Below the pieces are notes generated by a model that had not been told where the DNA came from, made no database searches, and worked only from the letters and a program-made list of their open reading frames with translations. Both the position numbers and the translations under genes were made by a program. Of a DNA stretch of 64,000 nt, positions 33,038 through 40,664 are shown piece after piece. Numbering within the stretch: position 1 is the first letter of the stretch; each line of letters starts with the position of its first letter. The stretch is from Lentzea fradiae (GTDB lineage Bacteria; Actinomycetota; Actinomycetes; Mycobacteriales; Pseudonocardiaceae). Location of the stretch: NCBI RefSeq assembly GCF_900100955.1, contig NZ_FNCC01000010.1, positions 34,664 to 98,663 of the forward strand. Reading direction: 5' to 3'.

Positions 33038-34536
33038 AGGGCGTGGACGACGTGCCGGTCATGGAACCGTTCCGCGCCAAGGTCGTGGAACCGATCCCCC
33101 TCACCACGCGAGCCCAGCGCGAGCAGGCGCTGCGACGAGCGCACCACAACCTGTTCGACCTGCGGGCCGAGGAGGTGACCATCGACCTGCTGACCGACTC
33201 GGGCACCGGGGCGCTGTCCGCCGCGCAGATGGCCGCGGCGATGCTCGGCGACGAGAGCTACGCCGGGGCTCGCTCGTTCCACCGGTTCCGGACGGTGGTC
33301 GAGGACCTGACCTCCTACCCGCACGTCCTGCCGGTGCACCAGGGACGGGCCGCCGAACGCATCCTGTTCTCCACCCTGCTGCGGCCGGGGCAGATCACCC
33401 TCGGCAACACCCACTTCGACACCACCCGCGCCAACGTCGAACTGGCCGGAGGCCAGGCCCGCGACCTGCCGTGCCCGGAGGCCGCGGACCTGGACAGCCC
33501 GCACCGGTTCAAAGGTGACATCGACCTGGACGCGTTGCACCGCACCCTCACCGGCCAGGACAGCCCGCGGGTGGCCGCGGTGGTCATGACGCTGACCAGC
33601 AACGGCATGGGCGGCCAGCCCGTCTCGATGGCCAACCTCGCCGAGACCGCCCGGCTGTGCCGGGCCCACGGGGTGCCGCTGTTCCTGGACGCGGCGCGCT
33701 TCGCGGAGAACGCCTGGCTGGTGACCCGGCACGAGCCCGGCTACCGCGACCACAGCCCGCGCGAGGTGGCCGAGGAGGCGTTCCGGCTCGCGGACGGCTG
33801 CACGGCCAGCATGAAGAAGGACGGCCTGGTCAACACCGGCGGGTTCCTGGGCCTGCGCGACCGCGACCTGGCCCAGCGGTGCGAACTGCTGCTCGTCGCC
33901 ACCGAGGGCTTCCCCACCTACGGCGGCCTGGCCGGCCGTGACCTGGACATGCTCGCACAGGGACTGGTCGAGGTCACCGACCCCGACTACCTGCGGGCCA
34001 GGGCGAGCACGACTGCCTACCTCGCCGAACTGGCGCGGGCGGCCGGGGTCGCGGTGGTGGAGCCACCTGGTGTGCACGCGGTCTACCTCAACGCCGGCCG
34101 ACTCCTGCCGCACATCCCCCCGCACCGCTTCCCCGGGCACGCGCTGGCCTGCGCGCTGTACCTGGAAGGTGGCATCCGCGGCGTGGAATGCGGCTCCCTC
34201 TACCTGGGCAAGGAGGACGAGCACGGCGACCCCGTGATCAGCGCCCCCTGGGAACTGGTCCGCCTGGCCATCCCGCGCCGGGTCTACAGCCAAGGCCACA
34301 TCGAGCACGTCGGCCGGACCCTGGCACGCGTCGCCCAGCACGCCGACCGCCTGCCCGGTTACCGGATCACCGAGCAGCCCACCCTGCTCAGGCACTTCAA
34401 GAGCAAACTGGAACCCGTGCCACTCCACACCGACGAGCCTCGGTCGACGACCGACCCCACCGCCCGGTCGAGCCCGGAGCCACACCCGGCGGCGATGTCG
34501 GCCCCGCCCTGCAACACGCTCACCCCAAGCCGATGA
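33034..34536 (+). CDS. tnaA: Tryptophanase (tryptophan indole-lyase)
   Basis: A 500-residue PLP-dependent beta-eliminating lyase of the tryptophanase/tyrosine phenol-lyase family. It contains IDLLTDSGTGALS, HQGRAAERILFS, LFLDAARFAENAW (with the PLP-binding Asp), TASMKKDGLVNTGG with the Schiff-base lysine K262, and EGFPTYGGLAGRDLD. It splits L-tryptophan, or its prenylated form, to indole, pyruvate and ammonia. Family resemblance is closer to tryptophanase than tyrosine phenol-lyase in the VHQGR and GGQPVS regions; this is by eye. GTG 33034 overlaps the prenyltransferase stop. A proline-rich tail of about 40 residues after LRHFKSKLEPV is extra to the family. Together the pair should supply prenyl-indole. 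Confidence 0.88.
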   Translation: MKGVDDVPVMEPFRAKVVEPIPLTTRAQREQALRRAHHNLFDLRAEEVTIDLLTDSGTGALSAAQMAAAMLGDESYAGARSFHRFRTVVEDLTSYPHVLPVHQGRAAERILFSTLLRPGQITLGNTHFDTTRANVELAGGQARDLPCPEAADLDSPHRFKGDIDLDALHRTLTGQDSPRVAAVVMTLTSNGMGGQPVSMANLAETARLCRAHGVPLFLDAARFAENAWLVTRHEPGYRDHSPREVAEEAFRLADGCTASMKKDGLVNTGGFLGLRDRDLAQRCELLLVATEGFPTYGGLAGRDLDMLAQGLVEVTDPDYLRARASTTAYLAELARAAGVAVVEPPGVHAVYLNAGRLLPHIPPHRFPGHALACALYLEGGIRGVECGSLYLGKEDEHGDPVISAPWELVRLAIPRRVYSQGHIEHVGRTLARVAQHADRLPGYRITEQPTLLRHFKSKLEPVPLHTDEPRSTTDPTARSSPEPHPAAMSAPPCNTLTPSR

Positions 34537-34693
34537 ACGGCGCCCCGCAGTTGCTCGGTGCGCTCGGGACCGTCCTGCCCCGACTCGCCGGGATAGGCCT
34601 TGTCGTGCTGTTCGGACCAGTGCTCCCGGATCAGGTGGTGTTCGCCGTGGTCGCTTTGTGGTCTGCCGGGGTGCAGGACGAGGCGCGGACCCG

Positions 34694-35983
34694 TCAGCGG
34701 GTGTGGACGCCAGGCTGGTCGTCGCCCGTGAGGTCGGCGAACTGGATGCTCACCGGGTCACCGATCCAGCCCTTGCCGATCATCACCGAGGCGTGCCACG
34801 GGTGGTCGGGGAAGGCGTGGTTGTTCCACCACGCCGAGGTCGTGCCGTCCGGGTTGATCGAGATCAGCTCGTCGAAGCCGTCGCCGTCGAGATCCGCGAA
34901 GCGGACGCGCTCGGGGTCGGCGTGGCTCGGTCCGAGGTCGACGGCTGTGCCCCACGGCCGAGCGGGGAAGGCGCCCGTGTTGCGTCTGGCTTGGACCGGG
35001 GTACCGGAGGTGGTGCCCAAGGTGATCAGCTCGGCCTTCGCGTCGCCGTCGAGATCGGCGAACCGCGTGTGCCCGGGCGGTGCCTGACCCAGATCCACCG
35101 GGTCGCTCCACGGCCACTCCGGGAAGTCGCCGGTGTTGGGCCAGGCGCGGACCACCTCTTCGACGGTGATCAGCTCGTCTCTGCCGTCGCCGTCCAGATC
35201 GGCGAAGTGGATGCCGGCCGGATCGGTCGCCGATGCCGTGCCGACGATCACCGACGCATGCCATGGGCGGTCGGGGAAGCCCCTGTCGTTCCACCACGCC
35301 GTGATCGTCCCGTCGGCGGCGATCCGGATCAGTTCGTCGAACCCGTCGCCGTCCAGGTCGGCGAAGCGGGCCAGAGCCGGGTCGACCTGGCCCAGCACCA
35401 TGCTGACCGGGTCGCTCCACGGCCACTCCGGGAAGCCGCCCGTGTTCGACCAGGCCCGGACCGTGCCGTCGGCGGCGGTGTGGATGTCGACCATCTCCGC
35501 TTTCCCGACCGGCGGTTTCCCGCGTTGTGGCGGATCGGTTCCCGCGGTGACCACGACCGCCACCGTCGTTCCCGCCAGCAGGAACAGCGCGGCCAGGATC
35601 GCGACCAGTCGGCCGCGGCGGATTCGAGAGCGGACAGCTTTCTTCGGTTCCTCCGGTTGTGCCGGCGCCTCCGATTCCGCAGGCGAGTGCCGATCCGGTT
35701 CCACGCGCATTTCCGGCACCCGAGCCGCGGCGGCTTCGTGCCAACGACTTTCCCATTGTTCTTCGTCACCCTCGCAGGCCCGCACGTACGCCAGGGTCAC
35801 GGCGAGGCTCGGGAACTCACGCCCTCCGGCCGCCCGAGCCAGAGTCGCCGGCGCGTAGTGGGCACGCTGCGCCAGTGCCCGGTACGGCGGGCAGCCCGCC
35901 TTCTCCCGCAGCAGGCGCAGGTCGTGGGCGAAGAGTTGCACCACACCCGCGTGCGGATCCACCGGGCTCTCAGGCCGTGGCAT
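34694..35983 (-). CDS. HTH-transmembrane-FG-GAP repeat protein
   Basis: A 429-residue protein with an unusual order. Residues 15-85 are a helix-turn-helix of the XRE type (LRLLREKAGCPPYRALAQRA, YAPATLARAAGGREFPSL). Residues 90-124 are a charged linker, 125-147 one membrane span (LVAILAALFLLAGTTVAVVV), and 165-429 an outside region of FG-GAP/VCBS-like repeats. At least four copies of F-A-D-L-D-G-D-x-x-x-E-L-I, each followed by A-W-x-N-x-G-x-F-P, are clear; the last copy (FADLTGDDQPGVHTR) is truncated. The aspartates could bind calcium. The layout suggests an envelope sensor whose DNA-binding part is in the cytoplasm. GGAGGGGG precedes the ATG at 35983. Confidence 0.75.
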   Translation of the reverse strand: MPRPESPVDPHAGVVQLFAHDLRLLREKAGCPPYRALAQRAHYAPATLARAAGGREFPSLAVTLAYVRACEGDEEQWESRWHEAAAARVPEMRVEPDRHSPAESEAPAQPEEPKKAVRSRIRRGRLVAILAALFLLAGTTVAVVVTAGTDPPQRGKPPVGKAEMVDIHTAADGTVRAWSNTGGFPEWPWSDPVSMVLGQVDPALARFADLDGDGFDELIRIAADGTITAWWNDRGFPDRPWHASVIVGTASATDPAGIHFADLDGDGRDELITVEEVVRAWPNTGDFPEWPWSDPVDLGQAPPGHTRFADLDGDAKAELITLGTTSGTPVQARRNTGAFPARPWGTAVDLGPSHADPERVRFADLDGDGFDELISINPDGTTSAWWNNHAFPDHPWHASVMIGKGWIGDPVSIQFADLTGDDQPGVHTR

Positions 35984-36173
35984 GCACGCCCCCTCCATCC
36001 GACCGGCTCGGCCGGGTTGTCTCCTGCGTTCCGGGTTGTCTCGCGTTGATTGTCTCGGCCGTCCGGCGCGCGGAAACAATTCCCCGATGCGGTAGACCTG
36101 GATCGCGGAACGGGTACAGCCCGTCGCCTCTCTGACCAATCGGGTGAATCGACTCTCGAGCAAGGAATCCACG

Positions 36174-36554
36174 ATGTCGAAGCTACGTCTGGCACTGGCC
36201 GTCCTCTGCGCGTTCGCCGCTCTTGCCGCCGGAACCGCCTCGGCGGCCGGAGGGGAAAGGGTGCTGAATTCGCAGAAGTGCGTCGAATACGTCTGCATCA
36301 GCGTCATCCACTCCGGCCTGCTGGTGGAAAAAGTGGAGGTTTACCAGAACGGTCGCGGACCCAGTTGGTACGGCCACGTGGGGTTCACGTCGAACGTCGA
36401 GCCGCACGTGGTCGGCGCGGATGGCAACCCCGTGCCCTGGGTGGTCATCCAGTTCGACCGCAGGGTTCGGAAGGGCACGGACTTCTGCGGTGAGGCGTGG
36501 GTGAAGGAAGGCGGCGGCTACGAGCGCCGCGGACAGCTCTGCGTGCATCTCTGA
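36174..36554 (+). CDS. Small secreted cysteine-containing protein
   Basis: A 126-residue exported protein. The signal peptide is about 1-25 (KLRLALAVLCAFAALAAG, then TASA). The mature part has four cysteines (CVEYVC, DFCG, QLCVHL) able to form two disulfides and a beta-rich core (GHVGFTSNVEPHVVGADG, VVIQFDRRV). I do not recognise the family, but this size and pattern recur in actinomycete secreted proteins of unknown role. The ATG at 36174 has AAGGA 8 bases upstream. It is divergent from the HTH-FG-GAP protein across 190 bases. A related, broken gene may follow at 36621. Confidence 0.65.
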   Translation: MSKLRLALAVLCAFAALAAGTASAAGGERVLNSQKCVEYVCISVIHSGLLVEKVEVYQNGRGPSWYGHVGFTSNVEPHVVGADGNPVPWVVIQFDRRVRKGTDFCGEAWVKEGGGYERRGQLCVHL

Positions 36555-36620
36555 CACCCCGCCCGCGGTGGCGCCCCGCTGGGGGTGGGGCGCCACCGCG
36601 GCTCATGACAGGAGAAGACG

Positions 36621-36880
36621 ATGTTCCGGAAAGTCACGCTCGCCGTCCTGACCACGCTGCCCGCCCACACGCGACGGAGATCTGTCCGCACCAGGTCAGC
36701 CGCCATGCCGCCCTCTCGTGCGCCGCCAGCGGCCCCACGCAGAAGGACGCCGCCATCGGCGCACAGCTCAACGCCGTGCTGAACAACAAGATGCGCGGCC
36801 GCATGAACGCCTACACCACCTCATGCGCCAGCGCGGTCGTGCGTACGGTCCACCACCGGGGTTCGACGAACGTGCCGCCC
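36621..36880 (+). pseudogene. Possible frameshifted remnant of a small secreted protein
   Basis: GGAGAAG precedes an ATG at 36621 that opens a signal-like start (MFRKVTLAVLTTLPA). The next plausible protein sequence (EICPHQVSRHAALSCAASGP, then IGAQLNAVLNNKMRGRMNAY) is in another frame. The coding sense fades at about 36840, where antisense flavoprotein sequence begins. This fits a frameshifted, 3'-truncated gene, perhaps once similar to the small secreted protein just upstream. The case rests on pattern only. Confidence 0.4.
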
Positions 36881-37340
36881 CGAATGGGTCATGGAAGGAA
36901 AGCGTGCCTCCTGATCCTGAAGATTCTTCAGAAGGCGGCTGACGACATAGGTGGCGTCGCGACCGGCGCCGCGCAGGGGTGGCGGAGGAGAGGCTGCGCT
37001 GCCATTCGAGGCCGACGAAACCGAGTCCGCGGTGGTGGCGGGAGAGACCGCGGCTGTGCTCGGAGCCGAGTGCGGCCAGGTAGGGCAGGTCGGGGCGGTA
37101 GCCGGTGGCAAGGATGATCGCGTCAGCGTGCTCACGTTGCTCGTCGCGCCAGATGACCTTGGAGCGGTCCAGGGCGGTGAACATCGGCCTGCGGTCGGGA
37201 CGGTGGCGGGCGAGGGCGGCGCGGTAGACGCCGGTGTCCAGCACTGGGGTGGTGAAGCCGTCGGGCAGCCAAGGACCGAGCGGGAGGTTGTCGAGGCCGG
37301 ACTGGCCTGCGCCGATGATGATGGCGTCGTGGCTGTTCAT
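36821..37340 (-). pseudogene. Decayed FAD-dependent oxidoreductase (ArsO-like family)
   Basis: The start is family-like (MNSHDAIIIGAGQSGL), but about 200 residues are then missing and the sequence jumps to the C-terminal half: FTTPVLDTGVYRAALA, AIILATGYRPDLPYLAALG and HRGLGFVGLEWQRSLSSAT. Soon after, the frame shifts, and GRDATYVVSRLLKNLQ is read in a different frame. The deletion, the frameshift and the loss of the NADPH domain make it a pseudogene. Its relatives are the flavoproteins at 38332 and 41725, so the arsenic island seems to have carried more than one copy. Confidence 0.75.
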
Positions 37341-37396
37341 GGGCACCTCGAAGAAGCCGTCACCGAGCACGATGACGGACGGGTGGACGGTCCGGG

Positions 37397-38233
37397 CTAG
37401 TTGGCGGTGCGGCGTTCCAGGAAGACGGTGTCGCGCCATACGCCGTGGTGCTGGGCGATGCGTTCGCGGACGCCCAGCGTGCGGAAGCCCGCGGAATGGT
37501 GCAGGGCAAGGCTTGCGCGGTTCTCGGGGAAGATCGAGGTCTGCAACGTCCACAGCCCGGCGTCGTCGGCGGCGGTGACCTGCTTGTGCACCAAGGCTTT
37601 GCCGACGCCTCGGCCGCGGAAGTCCGCGCCCACGTAGACGGAGGTCTCGGCCACGCCCGCGTAGCAGTCCCTCGTGGACACCGCGGTCGCGGCGGCCCAT
37701 CCTGCTACCTGGCCGTCGACCTCGGCGACCCAGCGGTGGTCGGGGAGCCATTTGGCGTCGAGAGCCCGGCGCAGGGGTACTTCGGTTTCGAAGGTGGCGT
37801 GTCCGGTGGCGATGCCCTCGCCGTAGATGCGGCGCACGGCGTTCCAGTCGGAGACCTCCAACGGCCGGATCAGCACGTCGGCCGGCAGATCGGTCGGGCA
37901 GCACGGGCGGGGCGCGAGAACGCCCATGACGACGTCGGCGGCGTGGGGCAGGCCGGTGCAGCACGACGGGTTCACGCTGACATGTGTCGCGGTGCCTTCC
38001 TTGTGCTGGCGCAGGAAGCCCACCTCGACGAGCTTGCGCACGTGGTGGGAGCACGTGGACTGGCTGATTCCGACGAGTTCGGTCAGCTCGCCGACGGTCA
38101 TGGAACGCCCGGCGGTCGCCACGGCGTGCAGCAGGCGTACGCGGGTCGGCTCCGCGAGACACGCGAACCAGTCCGCGTAGGTCGCGGCATCATCGGCGGG
38201 CAGCACGGCCGGTGTGGGCGCTGTCGTGGTCAT
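37397..38233 (-). CDS. ArsR-GNAT fusion (arsenic repressor fused to ArsN-type acetyltransferase)
   Basis: A 278-residue fusion. Residues 15-100 are an ArsR winged helix (ACLAEPTRVRLLHAV, then TELVGISQSTCSHHVRKL). Residues 122-272 are a GNAT domain (LIRPLEVSDWNAVRRIYGEG, with acetyl-CoA loop RGRGVGKAL at 206-214) of the phosphinothricin/arsinothricin acetyltransferase type; ArsN acetylates arsinothricin or related amino-acid toxins. Cysteine pairs at C91-C92 and C111-C112, plus C25 and C61, could bind As(III). The ATG at 38233 lies beside a nested palindrome that is probably its own operator and that of the divergent flavoprotein gene. It would join arsenic sensing to detoxification in one chain. 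Confidence 0.82.
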   Translation of the reverse strand: MTTTAPTPAVLPADDAATYADWFACLAEPTRVRLLHAVATAGRSMTVGELTELVGISQSTCSHHVRKLVEVGFLRQHKEGTATHVSVNPSCCTGLPHAADVVMGVLAPRPCCPTDLPADVLIRPLEVSDWNAVRRIYGEGIATGHATFETEVPLRRALDAKWLPDHRWVAEVDGQVAGWAAATAVSTRDCYAGVAETSVYVGADFRGRGVGKALVHKQVTAADDAGLWTLQTSIFPENRASLALHHSAGFRTLGVRERIAQHHGVWRDTVFLERRTAN

Positions 38234-38241
38234 GGCTGAAG

Positions 38242-38285
38242 TATCGACGCAGATCGATGGTTGCGTCAATCGATCCGGGTCGATA
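38242..38285. promoter_or_regulatory. Nested palindrome, probable ArsR operator
   Basis: Two inverted repeats share one centre: TATCGAC (38242-38248) pairs with GTCGATA (38279-38285), and GATCGAT (38252-38258) pairs with ATCGATC (38269-38275). The arms are perfect, with 3-base gaps between outer and inner arms and a 10-base centre. It fills the divergent promoter region between the ArsR-GNAT fusion and the flavoprotein gene, so two dimers could bind side by side or over one another. Confidence 0.7.
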
Positions 38286-38331
38286 GAGTCCGCCGTGTTG
38301 TTTTGAAATCCATCAATGCAAGGGGTGTGTG

Positions 38332-39663
38332 GTGAGGGAGCTTCCGGTCGTCGTAGTAGGTGCCGGGCCTGCGGGTTTGTCCGTGGCGGCGAACCTGGTC
38401 GAACGCGGCGAGCGGGTGCTCGTCCTGGAGGCGGGCGATCGTGCCGGTGCGGCCGTGTCTGAGTGGAACCATGTCCGGCTGTTCTCGCGGTGGAGCGAAC
38501 TCGTCGACCCGGCGGCCGAGCGCCTGCTGACGCAAGCCGGGTGGGTGCGGCCCGACGGCGATGTCTATCCGAAGGGCGAGGAGTGGGTGGAGAGCTACCT
38601 GCGGCCACTCGCCGAGGTGCTGGGGGATCGTGTTCGTTTCGGTGCTCGCGTGGTGGGATTGGCGCGTCGCGGCCGGGATCGGATCGTGGACTCGGGACGC
38701 GAGGCCGAACCGCTGACCGTGCACGTGCGGACCGCCGACGGTGAGGAACGGATCACGGCACGTGCGGTGATCGACGCATCCGGCACGTGGGGCTCGCCGA
38801 ACCCGCTCGGCGGAGACGGCCTCCCGGCGGTGGGAGAGAAGGCGGCGGCCGCGCAGATCACCTACCGCATCCCTGATCTGGTGGCTGATCGCGCTCGCTA
38901 CGCGGGTAAGCGGATCGCGGTCGCCGGTAGCGGCCACTCCGCGCTGACGGTTTTGGTGGTGCTGGCGGAGCTCGCCGAGCAGGAGCCGGGTACGGAGATC
39001 GTCTGGCTGCTGCGCAGGGGAGCCGTGGGCAACGCGTTCGGTGGCGGTGAGGCGGATCAGCTGCCGGCACGCGGCGCGTTGGGTCTGCGCGCGAAGAAGG
39101 CGGCCGAGGCCGGGCACATCTCGACCGTGACCGGCTTCCGCACGGCGGTTGTCGAACGAGCCGAGGACGGCAGGCTCACGCTGGAATCGTTCGACGGGCA
39201 CCGGGTCGAGGGCGTCGACGAGGTCGTCGTGCTGACCGGGTTCCGGCCGGACCTGTCGTGGTTGTCGGAGATCCGCCTCGACCTGGACCCGGTGCTCCAG
39301 GCGCCGACGAAGCTCGCGCCGCTGATCGACCCGAACGTCCACTCGTGTGGCACCGTCTACCCGCACGGCGAGGCCGAGCTGCGTCACCCCGAGCCGAACG
39401 TCTACCTCGTGGGCATCAAGAGCTACGGCCGCGCGCCTACGTTCCTCTCGCTGACGGGGTATGAGCAGGCCCGTTCGGTCGTGGCCGCGATCGCCGGCGA
39501 CCACGAGGCGGCAGGCCGGGTCGAGCTCGTCCTGCCCGAGACCGGTGTGTGCGGTGGGGCCGGCGTGTTCGACGAGCCGGAGGCGCGGAAGAACGAGGGC
39601 GGTTGCTGCGGTTCGCCGGAAAACGGTGTGCTGACGATCGGTTTCGCACCCAGTGCCCACTGA
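38332..39663 (+). CDS. FAD-dependent oxidoreductase with C-terminal cysteine tail
   Basis: A 443-residue flavoprotein with two dinucleotide-binding folds: VVVVGAGPAGLSVAANL near the N-terminus for FAD and IAVAGSGHSALTVLVVLAEL for NADPH, plus the VVLTGFRPDLSWL motif. The last 45 residues carry a tail not usual for the family, with C407 (ETGVCGGAG) and the pair C425-C426 (GGCCGSPEN). It resembles proteins next to ArsN-type genes in other actinobacterial arsenic islands; the tail could bind trivalent arsenic or shuttle electrons. GTG 38332 is preferred over GTG 38329 because AAGGGG lies 6 bases upstream. It is divergent from the ArsR-GNAT fusion and shares its operator. Confidence 0.8.
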   Translation: MRELPVVVVGAGPAGLSVAANLVERGERVLVLEAGDRAGAAVSEWNHVRLFSRWSELVDPAAERLLTQAGWVRPDGDVYPKGEEWVESYLRPLAEVLGDRVRFGARVVGLARRGRDRIVDSGREAEPLTVHVRTADGEERITARAVIDASGTWGSPNPLGGDGLPAVGEKAAAAQITYRIPDLVADRARYAGKRIAVAGSGHSALTVLVVLAELAEQEPGTEIVWLLRRGAVGNAFGGGEADQLPARGALGLRAKKAAEAGHISTVTGFRTAVVERAEDGRLTLESFDGHRVEGVDEVVVLTGFRPDLSWLSEIRLDLDPVLQAPTKLAPLIDPNVHSCGTVYPHGEAELRHPEPNVYLVGIKSYGRAPTFLSLTGYEQARSVVAAIAGDHEAAGRVELVLPETGVCGGAGVFDEPEARKNEGGCCGSPENGVLTIGFAPSAH

Positions 39664-39749
39664 CACCACGGCGGCCCTCCCGCGGTGTTCGTGGTGCTGG
39701 GCGTGATCGTGGTGCAGGCGGCCGCGTTGTCGAGCGCCGGCGTCTCGCG

Positions 39750-40154
39750 CTACTGGTCGAGCAGTTCGGCGACCAGGCCGCGCACACGGCGGTCGATGTC
39801 GTCACGGATCGGCCGGACCGCGTCGAGGCCCTGGCCCGCCGGGTCTTCCAGCTGCCAGTCGAGGTAGCGCTTGCCGGGGAACACCGGGCAGGTGTCGCCG
39901 CAGCCCATGGTGATCACGACGTCGGACGCCTCGACGTCGGAGCCGGTGAGCTTCGACGGGATCTCGGCGGTGATGTCCAGGCCCCACTCGGCCAGCGCGG
40001 CCGCGGCGGCGGGGTTGACCTTCTCGGCGGGGTCGGAGCCTGCCGAGCGGACGGCGATGCGGCCCAAGCCGTAGTGCCGCAGCAGCGCCGCGGCCATCTG
40101 GGACCGGCCCGCGTTGTGCACGCAGACGAACAGCACTTCTGGGGTCTTGGACAC
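39750..40154 (-). CDS. arsC: Arsenate reductase, low-molecular-weight phosphatase type
   Basis: A 134-residue reductase of As(V) to As(III). The phosphatase-like loop C-x5-R-S is C11-V-H-N-A-G-R17-S, the second redox site is C85/C89 (GCGDTCPVF), and DWQLEDP carries the general acid. In actinobacteria such enzymes are usually recycled by mycothiol/mycoredoxin or thioredoxin. The GTG at 40154 follows AAGGAG by 8 bases; upstream ATG options in frame are not family-like. It is divergent from arsR with a 98-base promoter region. Its product As(III) is then exported by ACR3. Confidence 0.92.
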   Translation of the reverse strand: MSKTPEVLFVCVHNAGRSQMAAALLRHYGLGRIAVRSAGSDPAEKVNPAAAAALAEWGLDITAEIPSKLTGSDVEASDVVITMGCGDTCPVFPGKRYLDWQLEDPAGQGLDAVRPIRDDIDRRVRGLVAELLDQ

Positions 40155-40252
40155 GTCGGTTCTCCTTGTTCCCAGCGGGTGCGTCCCTGGGCGGTTCGGA
40201 CGAGCAGGGCAGATCACACTCGGTGCATCGACTTTTGTCAATTCAAGCGGCT
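40155..40252. promoter_or_regulatory. Divergent arsC/arsR promoter region
   Basis: The 98 bases between arsC and arsR include a local A+T-rich patch (40231-40246, CGACTTTTGTCAATTC) just before the arsR start. It shares TTG..TCAAT with the core of the nested palindrome at 38242-38285, so it is a plausible ArsR-binding region, but no clean inverted repeat is present. Confidence 0.4.
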
Positions 40253-40594
40253 ATGGTCTTGGTCGTGACCAGTCCCGGCCAGACGCTGCTCGACTCGACG
40301 ACGGCCGCCCGCCTGTTCAAGGCGCTCGGCGACCCCGTCCGTGTCGAGCTGGTCGGCCTGGTCCGCCGGACCGAGGGACAGGAAGCCTGCTTCTGCGACC
40401 TCGCCGGCCAGTTCGACATGCCGCAGTCCTCGCTGAGCCACCATCTCAAGATCCTTGTGCAGGCCGGAGTCCTCAGTCGCGAACGCCGCGGTACGTGGAG
40501 CTGGTACCGCATCGACAACGCCGCCATCGACACGCTCGCGGCCGTGCTGGCACCGGGCGGTCCGCTGCGTGAGGCCGGCGCCTGCCGCGACTGA
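40253..40594 (+). CDS. arsR: ArsR-family arsenic-responsive repressor
   Basis: A 113-residue winged-helix repressor: LFKALGDPVRVELVGLV, the metal-sensing C46-F-C48-D-L pair at the helix that follows, DMPQSSLSHHLKILVQAG as the recognition helix, and RRGTWSWYRI as the wing. A third cysteine (GACRD) near the C-terminus could complete an As(III) site. It should repress the arsR-ACR3-flavoprotein transcript and the divergent arsC until As(III) binds. ATG 40253 lacks a ribosome-binding site and may be leaderless; GTG 40265 is an alternative. The TTG start of ACR3 lies 70 bases downstream. Confidence 0.88.
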   Translation: MVLVVTSPGQTLLDSTTAARLFKALGDPVRVELVGLVRRTEGQEACFCDLAGQFDMPQSSLSHHLKILVQAGVLSRERRGTWSWYRIDNAAIDTLAAVLAPGGPLREAGACRD

Positions 40595-40664
40595 CCTGAC
40601 CGAACCGCCCGCCACCCGGCACGCCGTCGGGCGACGACGCCTGTCCCATACCTCGGAGAACTCG

